Shown here piece by piece: positions 46,440 through 57,187 of a DNA stretch of 64,000 nucleotides. A program made the translations under genes and the position numbers. The notes beneath the pieces were generated by a model. That model did no database searches. It was given only the letters and a program-made list of their open reading frames with translations, and was not told the origin of the DNA. The stretch's first letter is position 1. The number at the start of each line of letters is the position of its first letter. The stretch is from Nageia nagi. Taxonomy: Eukaryota; Pinophyta. The stretch lies in NCBI GenBank assembly GCA_050084985.1, contig JBITNC010000001.1, positions 37,014,001 through 37,078,000 of the forward strand. Reading direction: 5' to 3'.

Positions 46440-47815
46440 CTAAGGTTCTTGGTTCTATTTGATCAATAATTTTATGAGTGTTATAGAATGGTGTGCATAA
46501 ATCTCAAAGTCTTGACTAGATTAATGGAAATACTTGAGTTTCAAGCCCTTATCATGAAAGCATCTAATAATGTAGCTCAAATTAATAATCAAACCAACAT
46601 TAATACCCACATCAATATGGATGCTGACATTAGTGCTAATGCTAACAATAGCATTAATGCTAGGAATAACACATCCAATTTAGAAACCTTCATGAACAAA
46701 GAATTTAGACATCTTAAGTATCAAGTTGTAAAGCTTGGAAACAATTTTGGAGTCAATTTAGATTATACATAGAATAAGGATAACCCATTGAGCATGGAGA
46801 TTCCCAATACACTCCTTGTTGGCATAGATAAGGATTTTAATTATGAAAAATTCAATGGTGAGACTGATCCTAATACACATATTTAAGGTTTTGAGTATAT
46901 TATATAACTCAAATGTGGGGTTAAATATCATTTAAAACCAAAATAGTTTTATATGATTTTAATCAATGATGCTTGAAAGTGGTTTCATAGCTTACAACTA
47001 GGTTCTATATCATCATATCAGCTATTAAAAGATCAATTCAAATCTCATTTTAGATGCAACATCAAGAAATCATTTGATTTAATATATTTTATCAATTTTA
47101 ATAAAGGATAAATGGAAATTTTGGACAAGTTTTCCCATAGATTCATGAAGCTTTGAAGATCTATTGAATAAAAGGTGGAATAACACTTCATTTCAAAGGT
47201 ATTTCTTGATAACATCAATCCTATTCTCGGTGAAAAAGCAAGTCATCATGTTAATGGTTCATTTATTCATATGGTTCATTTAGTTATTAATAAAAAGGAA
47301 TTCTTATTAAGGTACACATATTTCTCCTCAAACAAAGATAATAGTAGGAAATCCTATAAAAAGGATGATACTTTAGTTAATGCAGTAGGACCATCTAACC
47401 AAGACAAATTGAAAGATAGGGAATTATCCAAAGAATTATATCCATTGTTGTTATTTTCCTAATCAAATATTTGAATAATGTTTAGATAAAGGTCTAATAA
47501 AAAACATTCAAGGAAAAAATATGGACCTAATGATGAAAATCCTAGTTGGTATAGAGATAATCTATTTTGCAAATATTATCAAATGAAAGGGTATAATATG
47601 ATAGGTTATTATGTTTCGAGAAATAAATTTAAATACTTGTTGTATAATGGTATAGTATAATATGAAAATGATATACTTAAAGTCAAATATAAACTCCTAC
47701 CTTTCATGGATATTATGAATATGATTTTCTATGATGAGAATGCTGAATCTAAAGAGTTTGATGATGAATTCAGTATAAAAGAAGAATCAAATGTAGGTTT
47801 AGATATGGAATAAAC
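46440..47815 (+). pseudogene. gag remnant of element C
   Basis: 46488-46772 is an open, Asn-rich N-terminal part with a degenerate array of NINTHINMDADISANANN type. After a stop the capsid domain follows: FNYEKFNGETDPNTHI (46830), KWFHSLQLGSISSYQLLKDQ (46975) and FKSHF, the helix order of retrotrans_gag domains. 47090-47260 continues with MEILDKFSHRFMKL. No intact zinc knuckle was seen (47560-47600 has a degraded Cys/Lys segment). The run after 47700 is acidic. Confidence 0.75.
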
Positions 47816-48119
47816 ATGAAATGTAACCACAAAATCAAAAACATTATTCCTAACCCAATTTATACTACAAAAGAGGTACCTTCTAAACCATATCTTAAAG
47901 AAAATAAGAATGAATAATGTAAAAAAAATATTCTATAAAATCTAACGAACACAAATGCTAACATTAGTTTGCTTGATTTATTTGAAACTTATGAAGAGCA
48001 TAGAATGGCATTATTCAAAATCCTTAGTCACATTGATGTTGATATAGATATTTCTACTAAATTATTGGTAGGAATAATTATCTACTTTAATAATGCTATC
48101 ACATTTACTGAATATGAGA

Positions 48120-48460
48120 TTCCTAGCAATGATATCATTGATAAATGCTTGCCAATCCACATGTGTAACATTACTAGGAAAAATAATCAAGCATGCGTTT
48201 GTAAATGGTGGTGTAGGTTTCAATATTTGCTCCATTGAATTCCTTAAGAAGTTTGGTAACAAATTAATGCCAAAGTTTGTATGAAATAAGTACAAGATTA
48301 CATGTTATGAAAGTGATACCAAATTATGTGCTGGGGACATCATGCTACCTATCCAATTGGGACCCAAGATAGTGGAGGTTATGATTTATGTGCTAAATAA
48401 GAAGATTCCTTATAATATTATCCTTGGAATACCATGGATACATCCAATTAGGTGAGTAAG
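48120..48460 (+). pseudogene. Aspartic protease remnant of element C
   Basis: The frame 48093-48284 gives FVNGGVGFNICSIEFLKKFG, a retropepsin active-site loop in which the catalytic Asp reads Asn (N-G-G). At normal spacing KIVEVMIYVLNKKIPYNIIL then GIPWIH marks the domain end. The position between gag and RT and the following linker fit Tat/Athila-type pol. Loss of the Asp makes it inactive. Confidence 0.82.
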
Positions 48461-48479
48461 ATATAATTTACATATATTG

Positions 48480-49590
48480 ATTACATTTAACCATGATGGA
48501 TAAGAATATGTAGTTGAAGCAATGGAAGAAAATTTGAACATGAGGATAATGATGAAGATAGTGAGGAAGATGAAGAATACAATGATACAATATAGTTATA
48601 TAAATAAATAGTTGTTGCACATACACTATTAATTAGAAGGTTATTAAAGAGGATATAATACATATAAAAAGATATCAAAAAGCAAAGGATAACCAATGTC
48701 GACACCAACATCAACACCTAAACATTGACATTGCCCTCATTATTGCAAATGGAGTTAGGATCAGTCAAAATTCAAAGATGATGATATAAATATGATATTG
48801 TATAATAGTAACACTTTTGAGTTTGAGTTAGAATCAAATATAGATAATAATAAGGTTTCAACCTATGTAAAAGTTAATAAAAAGATAAGATCAATGAGCT
48901 ATCATGCACCATTGATACCTCAATACATAGAATCTAGATGGTACAAGGATAAATAAATTGGATGAAATGAATAGCGAATTGAAGAGTTAACTACAAATAT
49001 GTTTGAATAAAATAAAGGAAAGAGTGGCCTAGGATCAAATAGGGCAAGTTAGAGAAATTTGGTCTCATACAATAGTGATGAAGACTCAGAATCATAATCA
49101 AATATGCAGTAAGTTAATATGATTAAGTTAGCGATAAACATCAAGGAAAAATTATGTAAGTATCATGCCCATTATACTCTTAGCAATCATACTAAGCTCA
49201 ATGCTCATGCTATAGAAAAAAATTGTAATTTCTCTTATACCATGCTTGATAAGGTCATTTCTAAATTTGTTAATGTGTTTAAAATGGATGATGCACTTTT
49301 GCACATGTTGGGGGCATGATCAAAGTTCAAACCATTCCATCCCAAGAGGTAAGGCAAGGTTGCTTATCATCTTGATGCTTAATTTAGAGAGGATATGGAG
49401 TACATATAAGGATTGGAGGCATTACCTAAGCTTTATTAACTTGGTGATGAGATACCATGGTTAAATGAGCCTCTTATTAAGATACATTGGTACATAAGAG
49501 GTACCAAGGATTATTCAAATTGGAACAAGAATCATTAGGGAAGATAAGCAAGCTTATCAATAGTTCTTGATAGAGTTCAAGGATATATTT
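48480..49590 (+). pseudogene. Protease-RT linker of element C
   Basis: A degraded coding region with acidic and Asn-rich segments (for example NSNTFEFELESNIDNN at about 48800) and an open stretch at 49119-49319 with LCKYHAHYTLSNHTKLNAHA. No catalytic motif. It links the protease to the RT entry at 49600. Confidence 0.5.
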
Positions 49591-49599
49591 TCTTTAGAA

Positions 49600-49766
49600 T
49601 ACAATTATATGAAAAGATTAGATCCATCTTTTATGAATCATAACCTAGTAGTACAAGAAGGTGCTAAGCCTATACAACTGAAAGGAGACCAATCCATCCA
49701 ACGTATTCCCTCCTAGTCAAGAAAGAAATTCACAAGTTATTATTCTTACAAAATTACATTTTGAAA
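49600..49766 (+). pseudogene. N-terminal edge of element C RT, interrupted
   Basis: DPSFMNHNLVVQEGAKPIQL (49623) and, after a frame change, LLVKKEIHKLL (49714) are the entry of a Tat/Athila RT. The homology ends within a few codons of 49766. The start of D's LTR here explains the loss of the rest. Confidence 0.75.
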
Positions 49767-51619
49767 TGGTAATATTATTTACATTCATTATTCTTTCATT
49801 CATTCATTTTTTTTCTCAATAAAACCCTTTCTATGATTCCCACATCTTATTCATTTTTCTTCTACTTATAAATACTTATACAAAATTTAGTCCTTACTTT
49901 ACATTGTATATAATTAGTCTTTTTCTTAAGAGTCTTAGATTATATGTGCTCTTAGTTAGGATGTAGTTTGTTTAAGTAAGTTTGAGTCATATTTGTATTA
50001 TCAAATCTTAGTCTATAAAATGTTATTCAAAATCATCATTTTGCTATAATGTAGGTGTTGTTTGTACATAATTGAATGAGTCACATCCAAGAGATATGTA
50101 TAAGTCATAGGATGACGAGTATCCATTTTGTAAAATTTGCTAAGTTATTTCTATTTCTAGGAATTATTATATATAATTTGTTTATTCATCTAAGTTATGT
50201 TTGGGCTTTATCTTAAGTCTAGTTACTTAGGTTTTGGTATGATATAGTTTAGGTGTTATTTTTAGGTACCATTTTACATAATTGTTAGTTTTGGTTAATT
50301 CAAGTAATGAAAATTATCACATGAGTCAAATGAAGTAGAACCTTTAAAAATTCAAAGGTGATATCATAATTTTAAGTGGAAATCAATGGGCCTCAAATGA
50401 CTTAATTAGTGGGTGGTCCTAAAAGTTCTCCAAGGTGAGCGATGTTCATGACTCTATATTTAGTATACCTTGTCAATTTTGAGCAATGATATCATAATTT
50501 TTTGGAGAAATCAACAAGCAATAAGCATCTTAGGTTTTAACAATACCTATAAATCTATAATAATACCCACTAGAGGCAAGAAGAGACTATAAGAAGAGGT
50601 GAACATCTGATTCCACTTAATTAAGAGTGTATGATCCTTGGGACTTTGCCAACATATTGACTATTACTCATTTCCACATGGTAGTAGTAGTTCACTCTTA
50701 GGTTTGAATGATTACATCTTCCTTCACACTTATAGTAGTTAGCATAAAAAATGTAGAGTAAACATTTAATGATTACAAAGGGTTGGTAGGTCACCAACTA
50801 ATAAATTAGCTTAATTGTACATATAGAGATGGCACACCATACCTCATAAATACAATAATGGTTCATATGTGCCATGGTTAAGAGACAAAGGATGATTGAT
50901 TATGATTGGATTGGTACATGATTGAAGGTCTATAAATTCTAAGAATAGGCATTACATCAAGACCATAATCAATTACAATTATAGATTCATATGTACAAAT
51001 TGTAAATATTTAGTTTCATTTAGTTTTTAGATAAAATAGGTAGTTGTAGATATTAGTGGTGGGCAACTACCCATTTTGTAAAAAAAAAATTATAAATAGT
51101 GGACTATTCGATGTCCAAAAGGTTAAACATTTTAGCAAAGTTACCTAGTGTAAGAAGTATTTTCATATATGATAATATAATGCTATGGTATTTTTCCCTT
51201 TGAATTTTGTGGCTATTATCTTATTTTGTAGTTGTTGTGTATGAAGATTTGTCTAAATCTAGGGTTGTGTATTATGAATGTGACATCCCAAGAGTGAGGT
51301 AGTTATGCTATTCTTAATCTTGGCTATGTATTACTTCCTATGTAGTGATTTCTAGGCTGATTATTTTAGTTTTCATTCCTCATTCAGTAATTTAGGTTTT
51401 AATCTCTTTCCTATTACTCTTGACATCTTTTATTTCTTTCTTATTACTTTTAACCTTTTTCATAAATAGAAACTGACCTACAAACTAGAGATTGAGTAGA
51501 AAATCCCCTCAAGTGCACTAGCCCATCAATTTCTACTTATTCAACAACCCTACTATTATTAGGAAATGGATAATTTACCAAACTAAACATTTAGGTTACA
51601 TTATATTGATCAATGTTCA
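49767..51619 (+). repeat. 5' LTR of element D
   Basis: About 1.85 kb. It starts tggtaatattatttacattc (the exact start could be 49762) and ends gatcaatgttca. The reverse complement of 55295-57133 matches along its length, for example gattgagtagaaaatcccct (51509) against its counterpart at 55405-55424. A TATAAATA box lies at 51091-51098. Confidence 0.82.
51091..51098 (+). promoter_or_regulatory. TATA box in LTR of element D
   Basis: TATAAATA followed by gtggactattc. The E LTR has TATAAATA at the matching place (complement of 55804-55811), so it is conserved in the family. Confidence 0.55.
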
Positions 51620-51645
51620 TTTTTGGTATGCTTAGTGGGATGCAA
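51620..51645 (+). promoter_or_regulatory. Primer-binding site of element D
   Basis: tttttggtatgcttagtggg follows the LTR end. It resembles the B site (gcacgctcgatgggacc), with several transitions, suggesting both used a similar tRNA primer. Confidence 0.55.
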
Positions 51646-51649
51646 CCAA

Positions 51650-53480
51650 AGATCCAAATCATTTGGGCATGAATAGGCTAGATAGCCATGTATAATAGGA
51701 TATCACCCTTATGCTTCAAAAATTATAAGGTTTATTTTAACCTTATTGGAAAATTTGCTATCATACCAATCATATTTTTGAAACCTAACACCTCTAATAT
51801 GTAGATTTACTAGAAGTGGTGCGAGAGATTCTTCTCAATAACTTAGATTTCAAGAGCTATAAATTCCTTAAAAGAGGACTAAGTGAAGGATTTGTTGGAA
51901 TTTTTCCCCTAAAATTCCTCTAAGAGATATTCCCTTAACATTTTTGTTTGAATCTATCCTACAAAATCCTTCACTTGACACAACTGGTCCAAACATGGCT
52001 CAACCTACATCCATAGATTTTTCTACTTGGAATAATAGCCATCCATTAGTAGTTCTTACCAATTCCTTGGCTATTCCTCAAGTAGCCTTTAAATATTTGC
52101 CTAAATATGATGGATCAATAAACATGCCTTATGAGCACTATCAATATGTATCTCTCCTAGCATCAAGTTTTGATATTATAGATGAGATAACCATGACTAG
52201 TTTGTTATCACATTCTTTTGAAGGAAAAGTAGTTGAATGGTTTAGAACTATGACCCCTTAGTCTATAAACAATTGGGGAGAGTTATGTTAAGATTTAATC
52301 AAAATATTTGTTAAATATGGTGATGATAGTACCTTTTTGATCCTTATATCATGTATTAAAAGATATCCACATAAGTCTATAGATGATTTCAATATAAGAT
52401 TTGAGAAAACTTGGAAGTCCATTCTAGTAAGGATCAAACTAACCAATGCTCAATAATTGGTATACTATAGGAAAGAATTTCACTCAGATTTGAATGTGTT
52501 AATTATTATGTCTAGGGATACTTTCCCATATATTTATTAGATAACCAAAAATACTAAACATACCTTAGTGTCTTCTAGAAAAATGCAACCAAAATAAATT
52601 ATGCCCTTATTTCCTAATTTACCTCCAAAATAAGATCTATTATAGATTCCTCATCCAAGAGTGTTAGCTTTACCACCTCCTCCTCCTAAACCTATGGCTC
52701 AAAACCAAGTACCAACACTTCCAAATCTTGCATCTACAAGTACAATTAATGGTTCTAACTCATAAGAGGGTGAGAGGATAATCTAATTCGAGATAACCAT
52801 TAGGAACTTGAAAAGTAAGCTCACTTTATAAGAGAGGTAGAATCAAGGCTTCAATTTTAGAAGGAATGATAATAAATATAATCCAATATTCCATTCCAAA
52901 ATTAACCAACCAAAACAACATCCTGCTCCTAAAGCTATAGATAATACAATCATGGTTAGTTCTACAAAAAGTGATGCTTTGGGTGTTACAAATTGGTTTC
53001 CTCCTTGTTATGCTCCATATTTTCCAAAATAATGTGCATTATCCTAAAAATAATACTAGGCCTTAAATTCTAACCAAATGGTAGAACCTACATTAGATCT
53101 TGTTGTAGATGTTACCATGGTCAATTTTTTGATTTCAAGTAATGCTAGTGAACTATGTACAAACTAGATCTTCTACCGTAGCAACCCTACAATAGAACCA
53201 AGTTATTCAACAAAATTATCCATCTAATTTAGCTAAAATTGATCATAAGAGAGCTATAAATCCTATATTTCAACCACCAAATATAATAAACTAACTTCCA
53301 AATCATTTGGGTCAAGTTTCATAAGGCCCAGGTAATATTGCTCCTGCTACAAGAAACCCTGCTCATACTAGAAATGATATCCTAGAAAGAGAGAGACCTA
53401 ATCCAATAAGATATCTTATCATAACTAAATATTATAAGGATAAGGATAATCATTAATTCAAATCTTATGATACTACTAAA
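51650..53480 (+). pseudogene. gag remnant of element D
   Basis: 51944-52261 is open: IPQVAFKYLPKYDGSINMPY, then LASSFDIIDEITMTSLLSHS and FEGKVVEWFRTMTP, the start of a retrotrans_gag capsid domain. After a stop the frame continues with NNWGELC, FVKYGDDSTF and SIDDFNIRFEKTW (52390). 52600-52760 is proline-rich (PPPPPKPMAQNQVPTLPNLA). 52850-53050 is basic and aromatic, in the place of a nucleocapsid, but no CCHC motif is visible. Several single stops, no large loss. Confidence 0.78.
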
Positions 53481-53516
53481 ATAAGTAAGTTAGTCTCTTA
53501 TGTTTCATACAATATT

Positions 53517-53702
53517 GTGGAAGAATTTAAAAGAACACCTTATAAAATAATAATGTTTGATGCATTGAGAATTCCCAATCAAATTGACCTTTTGCAAGAT
53601 GATATGAAGCTAAAAAATAGTAAGAAGAAAAAGACTAATGACCATGGTTATCAAGTCACTAATATTGGCATGGGCAATTATTGCTTATATGAAAATTATT
53701 AG
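53517..53702 (+). pseudogene. Pre-aRH linker of element D with protease deleted
   Basis: An open stretch reading MEEFKRTPYKIIMFDALRIP, LLQDDMKLKNSKKK and then YQVTNIGMGNYCLYENY. In element E the same two blocks are separated by about 580 bp that hold the protease (63790 to 63205). In D they are joined in frame within a few codons, so the protease region was removed by an internal deletion that kept the frame open. Confidence 0.75.
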
Positions 53703-53734
53703 CCAATATCAGTCTTAGCTAAAACATAACATGA

Positions 53735-54190
53735 AGTATAGACAATGTTCTTTGATGGGCACATATGTAAATATGGTTGCAGTATTGGTATTATTTTCTA
53801 GTCACCTAAGAGATAAATGAGAAGGTTTCCATTTATATTCAAATGGATTTGCACCAATAATGCAGTTGAATATAAAGCTCACTATTTAGGGTTATCTAAA
53901 GCTATCAATATGGGTATTAAATGTCTAGCAGTCCATGGTGATTCTGAGCTAGTCATTAATCAAGTAAAAGATAATATTAGTGGAAAGAATAATTATCTAA
54001 AGACTTATAATAATAATTTATGGGACCTATTGGAATTATTTTTGATATTTAATTTAATTCCTATCCCTAGGAAGTATAATCAAATTATTGATGCACTTGT
54101 GGGAAAAGGAGCACATTTCAATCCTGGTCATCACAAGAGAAGTAGTTGTGATGTCAAATTTTTGTGTAGGCCATTTCTACCTAACATTAT
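53735..54190 (+). CDS. Archaeal-type RNase H (aRH) of element D, upstream of RT (broken pol)
   Basis: TMFFDGHICKYGCSIGII (53738) gives the first Asp; one stop and one shift then lead into the open stretch 53817-54296. That has WICTNNAVEYKAHYLGLSKA with the Glu, IKCLAVHGDSELVINQVKDN with the second Asp, and RKYNQIIDALVGKGAHF with the last Asp. All four acidic positions of the DEDD site are retained. The motifs are those of the archaeal/plant-type RNase H captured by Tat elements, yet the domain lies before RT. Role: removal of RNA during reverse transcription, inferred from family. Confidence 0.85.
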
Positions 54191-54399
54191 AATTTTTTGG
54201 AAAGTCTTTCACTTTAATTATCATATTATGAATTTTATGATAGATGAAGTAGTAGCTAATACCTTTGGTGTTATAGAACTCCCTTATTATTTTTAAGAAT
54301 CAAATGTTATTAAACTGAGAAATAATGTTATACCCAAAGGTTTACTTTATTTTAAAGATTTATTTGACTCTAAAGATATTCATAGATAAAAAATAATTA

Positions 54400-55294
54400 T
54401 TTTTTAAAAGGAAAGTCATGTGAAGCTAGAAGTTGAACCCAAAAGGAGTATAAAAGTTGGATCAAAATGCACTAAGGAAGAAAAGGAAATGCTACTTTAA
54501 ATTTACCATGACTTTGCCAAGGTAGTTGCATGGAATTGTGATGATATGAAGACTTACGATAAGAATGTCATCCAACACACCATTGAACATCTACTAAATG
54601 CAAAATCATATAGGTTGAAACAAATGCCTATAACCCAAAGATAGAATAAGCTATGAAATAGGAGTTGCTTAAGCTCCTAGATGCTAAAATTATTTATCCT
54701 ATCAAGAATTCTATTTGGGTAGCTAATTTAGTCCCAGTAAGATAGAAGAATGGAAAAATCAAAATATATGTAAATTTTAGGAATTTGAATCAAGTGTCCC
54801 TAAAAGATAACTATCCTCTTCCTCCTATGGAACAAATCCTACAAATGGTAGCTGGAGCATGTTGTTTTTCTATGATCGATGGCTATTCAAGATTTAATTA
54901 AATTTAGGTAAAGGATGAGGATCAATATAAAACTACTTTTACAACTAAGTGGGGAACATTTTCATTTCAAACAATGCCTTTTGGTCCCTCCAATATTGGG
55001 GTTATATTTTAGAGAGCTATGGACCATGCCTTTGGTGAGTTGATCAACAAAATAATCTTGGTCTATTTGGATGATATTATTGTATTTTCAAAAAGTAGAA
55101 ACGATCACTTAGACCATATTAGGAAATTTTTTAAGAAATGTATGCAATTCAAGATTTCTATTAATCCCAAAAAATCTATTTTTATGGTAAATTAGAGAAA
55201 ATTGCTTGGTCACATTATTTTTGGAGAAGGGTTGGCAATTGATCCAAACAAAGTGAAATCTATTGAGGAATTTCTTTTTCCCTAAAATAAGAAG
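54400..55294 (+). pseudogene. Reverse transcriptase of element D, cut in the thumb by E
   Basis: YDKNVIQHTIEHLLNAKSYR (54556), then in a second frame ELLKLLDAKIIYPIKNSIWV, GKIKIYVNFRNLNQVSLKDN, YPLPPMEQILQMVAGACCFS, MIDGYSRFN, FTTKWGTFSFQTMPFGPSNI and NKIILVYLDDIIVFSKSRND. The YLDD catalytic box is intact and the palm is complete. SINPKKSIFMVN, KLLGHIIFGEGLAIDPNKVK and SIEEFLFP lie in the thumb and connection; coding then ends at 55294 at the LTR of E. Stops: one in GYSRFN-stop-I and a few others. Confidence 0.9.
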
Positions 55295-57133
55295 TGTTGA
55301 TTAGTATAATGTAACCTCAATCATTTGGTCTAGTTAAGTTCTCCATTTCCCATAATATTAGGGTCCTTGAAAGAGTAGAAGGTGGTGGGAGAGTGCGCTC
55401 GTGAGGGATTTTCTACTCAATATATAGATTGTAAGCTAATTCCTATCTATGGTAAAGGTTAAAAATAACTAAAAATATATAAAATATAAGAGTAATAGGA
55501 AATATATGAATAAATAAAATATAGGAAGCAACTATAACTAATTAACCTAGGCATTACCACACTTGAAACAATCCATAGCCAAGATTATGAATAAAAAACT
55601 ATCTTACTCTTGGTGTCTCATAATCACAATACACAACCACAACTTAAGATAATATTTCATGCATAACATATATAAAACATAATTAAGAACCATGAAATAT
55701 GAAGGAAAAATCATTAATGCATTATACTATCACACATGAAAGTATTTCATACACTAGGCAAATTTGCTAGAATGTTTGACATTTTAGACTTCTAAAAGCT
55801 TGCTATTTATATGTTCATATTTACAACTAGGTGGTTGTACACCATTACTACACTTAATTATTTATTAAATAAGAATAGGATAAAAAATTGTTTACAATGA
55901 ACAAATTATAATCACAACTATACTAAATTGTATAGTGACTAGGTACAATCAATGCCAAGGTTTGGAAATTTAATATTTTTGAACTATTGTACTTCTTCAA
56001 TCATAATCTCTTTGATTTATCATTGATTGCATACTATTTCAATGCATGGTATGTTAGCTTGATTGGTACATTTTATCTCTATGCTTTTTTAGTAGTCCTC
56101 TAACTTTTTACAACCATTTATGGTAATCTTTATAGCTCCAAGTTGTAAGGAATTGTGAGGGAATTGAAAAGTGTATCAATGAAACCTAAGGAAGAACTGC
56201 TACTATCACATGGAAATGAGTCATGATCATCATATTAATGGATATATAAGGGTCAAACACTCATGATTAAGTGGACTCAAGTTTTTTCTTTAGCTCACTA
56301 TCCCTTTCTCAATGTAGTGGGTTTTATTCGCTCTAGGCAGGGTTTATTACTCTCTAAGACTTTGCATTACCACCCATTAATTTTTAGTGAAAGGTATGAT
56401 TTCATCACTTAATATCATTAGCCTCTTAATTATAGAATTTTTTGAATATATCCCACTAATTTATAGCTATATAGTACCTACTAATGAATTATCTTAGCAC
56501 TCGCTAATTTCTAATAAAGTATGGTACATCATCACTCAAAATCAACAAGCTTTGGAGGATAATTATATAAAATATCTCTTACTAATTTTTGATATATGGT
56601 AGAATTATTTCTCCAAAAATCCATAGGATTTAAGATATTACCCTTTACTAACTTTGACTCAATAGTGACTCACATTTACAATATTTCTTAAAAATACTTA
56701 GACTTTTCCAATACCTAATCCCAACTAAAACATTTACTTCCCTTACATGTTACACCATTTCCTAGACATGCTACATTACTTCTCGAACATGACTTAGACA
56801 TATTGATATTTTCTTATGACCTTAAACCTATATAAAGTTATTAGAAAATACTTGACTAAGTAGTGATCAACCTCTAGGACTTATTTATATGATAACACCT
56901 ACTTTTGATCAAAATAGAGGTTAAGTTACCAAATAAATTATTTAAGATGTATATACATTGACAACACCAAAACCTCCATGGAATTAACCAAATTTTGATA
57001 AAATTGACTAAGTACAAAGAATAAACACTCTTTTCAATATTTACAAAATATGAAAGGGGAGCAAGAAATGGGAATTAAGAATGAGTTTATTTGGAAGGAA
57101 TGAAAGAATAAAGAATGATAAAAAAATTACCCA
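55295..57133 (-). repeat. 3' LTR of element E
   Basis: About 1.84 kb. On the minus strand it starts TGGGTAATTTTTTTATC at 57133 and ends ATCAACA at 55295. It is homologous in inverted orientation to the D LTR at 49767-51619. The sequence upstream of 57133 is not a convincing polypurine tract. Confidence 0.82.
55804..55811 (-). promoter_or_regulatory. TATA box in LTR of element E
   Basis: TATAAATA on the minus strand, homologous to 51091-51098 in the D LTR. Confidence 0.5.
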
Positions 57134-57187
57134 ATTTTTAGAGCATGATTCTAAAATAATAATAGTCATTTGGAAATTCTTGGGGTC

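Larger units (their letters stand above)
45524..49766 (+). mobile_element. Element C: Ty3/gypsy (Tat/Athila-like), cut by element D
   Basis: A candidate LTR (45524-46344), a primer-site-like motif, gag, protease and the first part of RT follow in order on the plus strand. The RT frame stops making sense at about 49766, where the LTR of element D begins. The rest of C must lie right of the window, beyond D and E. No target duplication can be checked. Confidence 0.75.
49767..55294 (+). mobile_element. Element D: Ty3/gypsy with archaeal-type RNase H before RT, cut by E
   Basis: A 5' LTR (49767-51619), a primer site, gag, a linker, archaeal-type RNase H and most of RT lie in this order on the plus strand. 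RT stops at 55294 right after the thumb, exactly where the minus-strand LTR of element E begins. D itself lies in the RT of C. LTR and coding similarity to E show D and E belong to one family. The 3' half of D lies outside the window. Confidence 0.85.
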
